From contig CANQVW010000069.1 of the NCBI GenBank assembly GCA_947627395.1, positions 1 to 7,930 on the forward strand: a stretch of DNA of 7,930 nt. Reading direction: 5' to 3'. How positions within the stretch are numbered: the stretch's first letter is position 1; every line of letters starts with the position of its first letter. The position numbers and the translations under genes are program-made. Source of the stretch: an uncultured Bacilli bacterium. Its GTDB lineage: Bacteria > Bacillota_I > Bacilli_A > ML615J-28 > CAG-698. The notes below the pieces were generated by a model that was given only the letters and a program-made list of their open reading frames with translations, did no database searches and was not told where the DNA came from. Below, piece by piece: positions 5,817 to 7,930 of the stretch.

Positions 5817-7930
5817 ATGTTTTCATCACATGATGTTATTACCCAAGTATTTCCAGCGATGACCATTCGTGGAATTGTTCCACTTCCAAATAATGAAATT
5901 CGCTTGGACGTTGGAAGACAAAAGAATTTATTAGCCATCAAAGAAGCGATGCTTTCATCGGATAAAGGAATTATTATGTTAGTTCAAAAAAACTTTGAAC
6001 CCGAAAATCCTAAGCCAGATGATTTAGAAATGATGGGAGTTCTTGGAAAAGTTTCTTTTAACATGGAATCAGGAGTCCTTCATAAAGTTAAAATTGATGC
6101 CATTGTTCGTTGTCAAGTATTAGAATATACGGATGTTGATCCCTTTTATCGTGTTCGTATTGTGACTAAACCAAGTTACTCAACTGATGTATCACAAGAA
6201 GTAGCCTGTGTAAGGATGCTTGTTGAAGAGTTAGATCGAAATGGAACGATGATTTTTAAAAATAATACGGAAGTATTACAAAAAGTAGCTGGTGGAGTCA
6301 CTGCTGATGTATTAACAGATTTACTGGCTTATCATCTTCCTATGGACTATCAATCTAAAATACGATATCTTCAAACCGATAATACAAGTGAAAGAATTAA
6401 ATTGATTGTTGAAGATATTAAAAGAGAAAAATACTTAAGAAGTATTGAAGATAATATTGATAGTGAAGTTCGTAAAGTAATTAATGAAAATCAAAAAGAA
6501 TATTATCTAAGAGAAAAAATGAAAGTCATTCAAGATGAACTTGGAGATAAAGTCAAAAAAGATACTGAAATTGAAGATTTAAGAAAGAAAATCTTGGATG
6601 CAAAAATGCCAAAGGACATTGAAGAAAAAGCCTTAAATGAACTAGCAAGATATTCTTCTTTAGGAATAGCCAGTGGAGAAAGTGGAATCATTCGTACCTA
6701 TCTTGATTTCTTAATTGATTTACCTTGGTATCAAGCTTCAGAAGATTGTAACGATATTAAAAAAGCCAAAGAACAATTGGATAAAGATCATTATGGACTA
6801 GATAAAGTCAAAGAAAGAATTTTAGAATATTTAGCTGTTTGCATTATGACGAAAAAAACTCCACAAGCTATTTTATGTCTCGTTGGGCCCCCTGGAGTTG
6901 GAAAAACCAGTTTAGCAAGAAGTATTGCTACGGCACTGAATAAGAAATTTGTGAAACAAAGTTTAGGTGGTGTCAAGGATGAAAGTGAAATTCGTGGACA
7001 TCGTCGTACGTATTTAGGAGCTCTTCCTGGACGTATTTTACAAGGAATGAAAAAAGCAAAAGTCATTAATCCTGTCTTTTTACTAGATGAAGTAGACAAA
7101 TTAAGTAGTGATTATCGTGGGGATCCTTCTAGTGCACTATTAGAAGTTTTAGATGCTGAACAAAACAAATACTTTAGTGATAACTATTTAGAAGAACCTT
7201 ACGATTTAAGTCATGTTTTCTTTATTGCTACAGCCAATTACTTAGAAAATATTCCTGATGCTTTAAGAGATCGTTTAGAGATTGTTGAAGTATCTAGTTA
7301 TACAGAGTATGAAAAATTTGAAATTGCCAAACGTCATCTAATCATTAAAGAATTAAATGCCAATGGCCTATCTTCTTGTGACTTTGAATTAACAGATGAA
7401 GCCTTGTGGATTATCATTCGTGAATATACAAAAGAAGCAGGAGTCCGTGAATTAGAGCGTTTAATTGGAACCATCATTCGCCGTGCCATTAAGAAAATCC
7501 TTATGGAAGGTGTTCAAAAAATTGTTGTCGATGAACATAACATTACAGAATGGCTAGGAAAACCGCGATATACCTATAATAAAATTGATGAAAAAGACCA
7601 AGTTGGTATCGTAACAGGACTTGCTTATACACAATATGGAGGAGATACCTTACCTGTTGAAGTGACGTATTATAAAGGTGGGGGACATCTTGTCTTAACA
7701 GGTAAATTAGGAGATGTCATGAAAGAAAGTGGACAAGCTGCTCTAAGTTATGTCAAAAGTCATGCGGAAAGTTTAGGAATTAATCCCGACCTCTTTTTAA
7801 CAAACGATATCCATGTTCATGTACCTGAAGGAGCGATTCCCAAAGATGGACCATCCGCAGGTGTCGCTTTAGCAACAGCCATTGCCTCAGCCTTTTCCCA
7901 TCGTTTGGTCGACCACACTGTTGGAATGAC
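5817..7930 (+). CDS. lon: Lon ATP-dependent serine protease, 3'-truncated by the window end
   Basis: Homo-hexameric cytoplasmic AAA+ protease that degrades misfolded and selected regulatory proteins (family knowledge). The frame starts at 5817 and stays open to the end: 704 complete codons of an expected ~770-800. Domains: N-terminal LON substrate-binding domain about 10-205, beginning FPAMTIRGIVPLP, with DVGRQKN at 31-37; coiled-coil linker about 206-275 with the conserved YYLREKMKVIQDELGD (229-244); AAA+ module with Walker A GPPGVGKT at 357-364, Walker B FLLDEVDK at 421-428, sensor-1 TAN at 472-474 and sensor-2 GVRELER at 542-548; LonA-type protease domain from about 590 with the catalytic serine S680 in PKDGPSAG (675-682). 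The catalytic lysine, about 40 residues later, lies beyond the window. This is the soluble LonA type: no membrane segments interrupt the AAA+ domain as in LonB. No defect is seen. It follows the trigger-factor-like gene by 14 nt, probably in one transcript. Confidence 0.97.
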   Translation, partial: MFSSHDVITQVFPAMTIRGIVPLPNNEIRLDVGRQKNLLAIKEAMLSSDKGIIMLVQKNFEPENPKPDDLEMMGVLGKVSFNMESGVLHKVKIDAIVRCQVLEYTDVDPFYRVRIVTKPSYSTDVSQEVACVRMLVEELDRNGTMIFKNNTEVLQKVAGGVTADVLTDLLAYHLPMDYQSKIRYLQTDNTSERIKLIVEDIKREKYLRSIEDNIDSEVRKVINENQKEYYLREKMKVIQDELGDKVKKDTEIEDLRKKILDAKMPKDIEEKALNELARYSSLGIASGESGIIRTYLDFLIDLPWYQASEDCNDIKKAKEQLDKDHYGLDKVKERILEYLAVCIMTKKTPQAILCLVGPPGVGKTSLARSIATALNKKFVKQSLGGVKDESEIRGHRRTYLGALPGRILQGMKKAKVINPVFLLDEVDKLSSDYRGDPSSALLEVLDAEQNKYFSDNYLEEPYDLSHVFFIATANYLENIPDALRDRLEIVEVSSYTEYEKFEIAKRHLIIKELNANGLSSCDFELTDEALWIIIREYTKEAGVRELERLIGTIIRRAIKKILMEGVQKIVVDEHNITEWLGKPRYTYNKIDEKDQVGIVTGLAYTQYGGDTLPVEVTYYKGGGHLVLTGKLGDVMKESGQAALSYVKSHAESLGINPDLFLTNDIHVHVPEGAIPKDGPSAGVALATAIASAFSHRLVDHTVGM

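Noticed and set aside
5738..5941. 67-residue - strand reading frame across the junction with lon
   Set aside because: It covers the lon ribosome binding site and both coding ends and has no start signal of its own.
6791..7099. 102-residue - strand reading frame opposite the lon AAA+ domain
   Set aside because: Complement of the conserved Walker A/B region; its proline-rich stretch is the reverse of GPPGVGK codons.

Overview
The window is an ordinary low-GC, AT-rich Bacillota (Firmicutes) chromosome segment with every gene on the + strand. Trp is read as TGG inside the genes, and TGA ends one gene directly before a strong ribosome binding site, so the standard bacterial code (table 11) applies, not the Mycoplasma code. 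The gene order (small helical/TPR-like protein, tig, clpX, then lon) resembles the ysoA-tig-clpX-lonB-lonA block of Bacillus subtilis. Base composition and protein character suggest a gut-type Bacillota such as the Erysipelotrichia. That placement is an inference, not a proof.

Layout. (1) 2-1075: the C-terminal four fifths of a MATE-family multidrug/cation antiporter whose start lies before the window. It is closed by an intrinsic terminator whose stem begins inside the last codons. (2) 1076-1273: a non-coding gap with that terminator, an extended -10 promoter and an AT-rich leader. (3) 1274-1897: an unrecognised 207-residue helical, TPR-like protein in the position of B. subtilis ysoA. (4) 1903-1931: a near-consensus sigma-A promoter driving tig (trigger factor, 1971-3266) and clpX (3288-4541), followed by a terminator-like hairpin overlapping the clpX stop codon. 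(5) 4576-5802: a 408-residue protein that looks hypothetical but can be aligned by eye, segment by segment, to the trigger factor encoded 1.3 kb upstream. It appears to be a reduced, divergent trigger-factor-like protein. (6) 5817-7930: lon, the ATP-dependent protease, cut by the window end after the catalytic serine and before the catalytic lysine.

Together, tig, clpX, the trigger-factor-like gene and lon form a protein-quality-control cluster: nascent-chain chaperone, ClpP-dependent unfoldase, putative non-canonical chaperone, and Lon protease. The main novelty candidate is the trigger-factor-like gene. It has lost a recognisable GFRxGxxP ribosome-docking signature and about half of the FKBP-type domain, and it is spaced for co-expression with lon. 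No RNA genes, CRISPR arrays, insertion sequences or phage features were seen.
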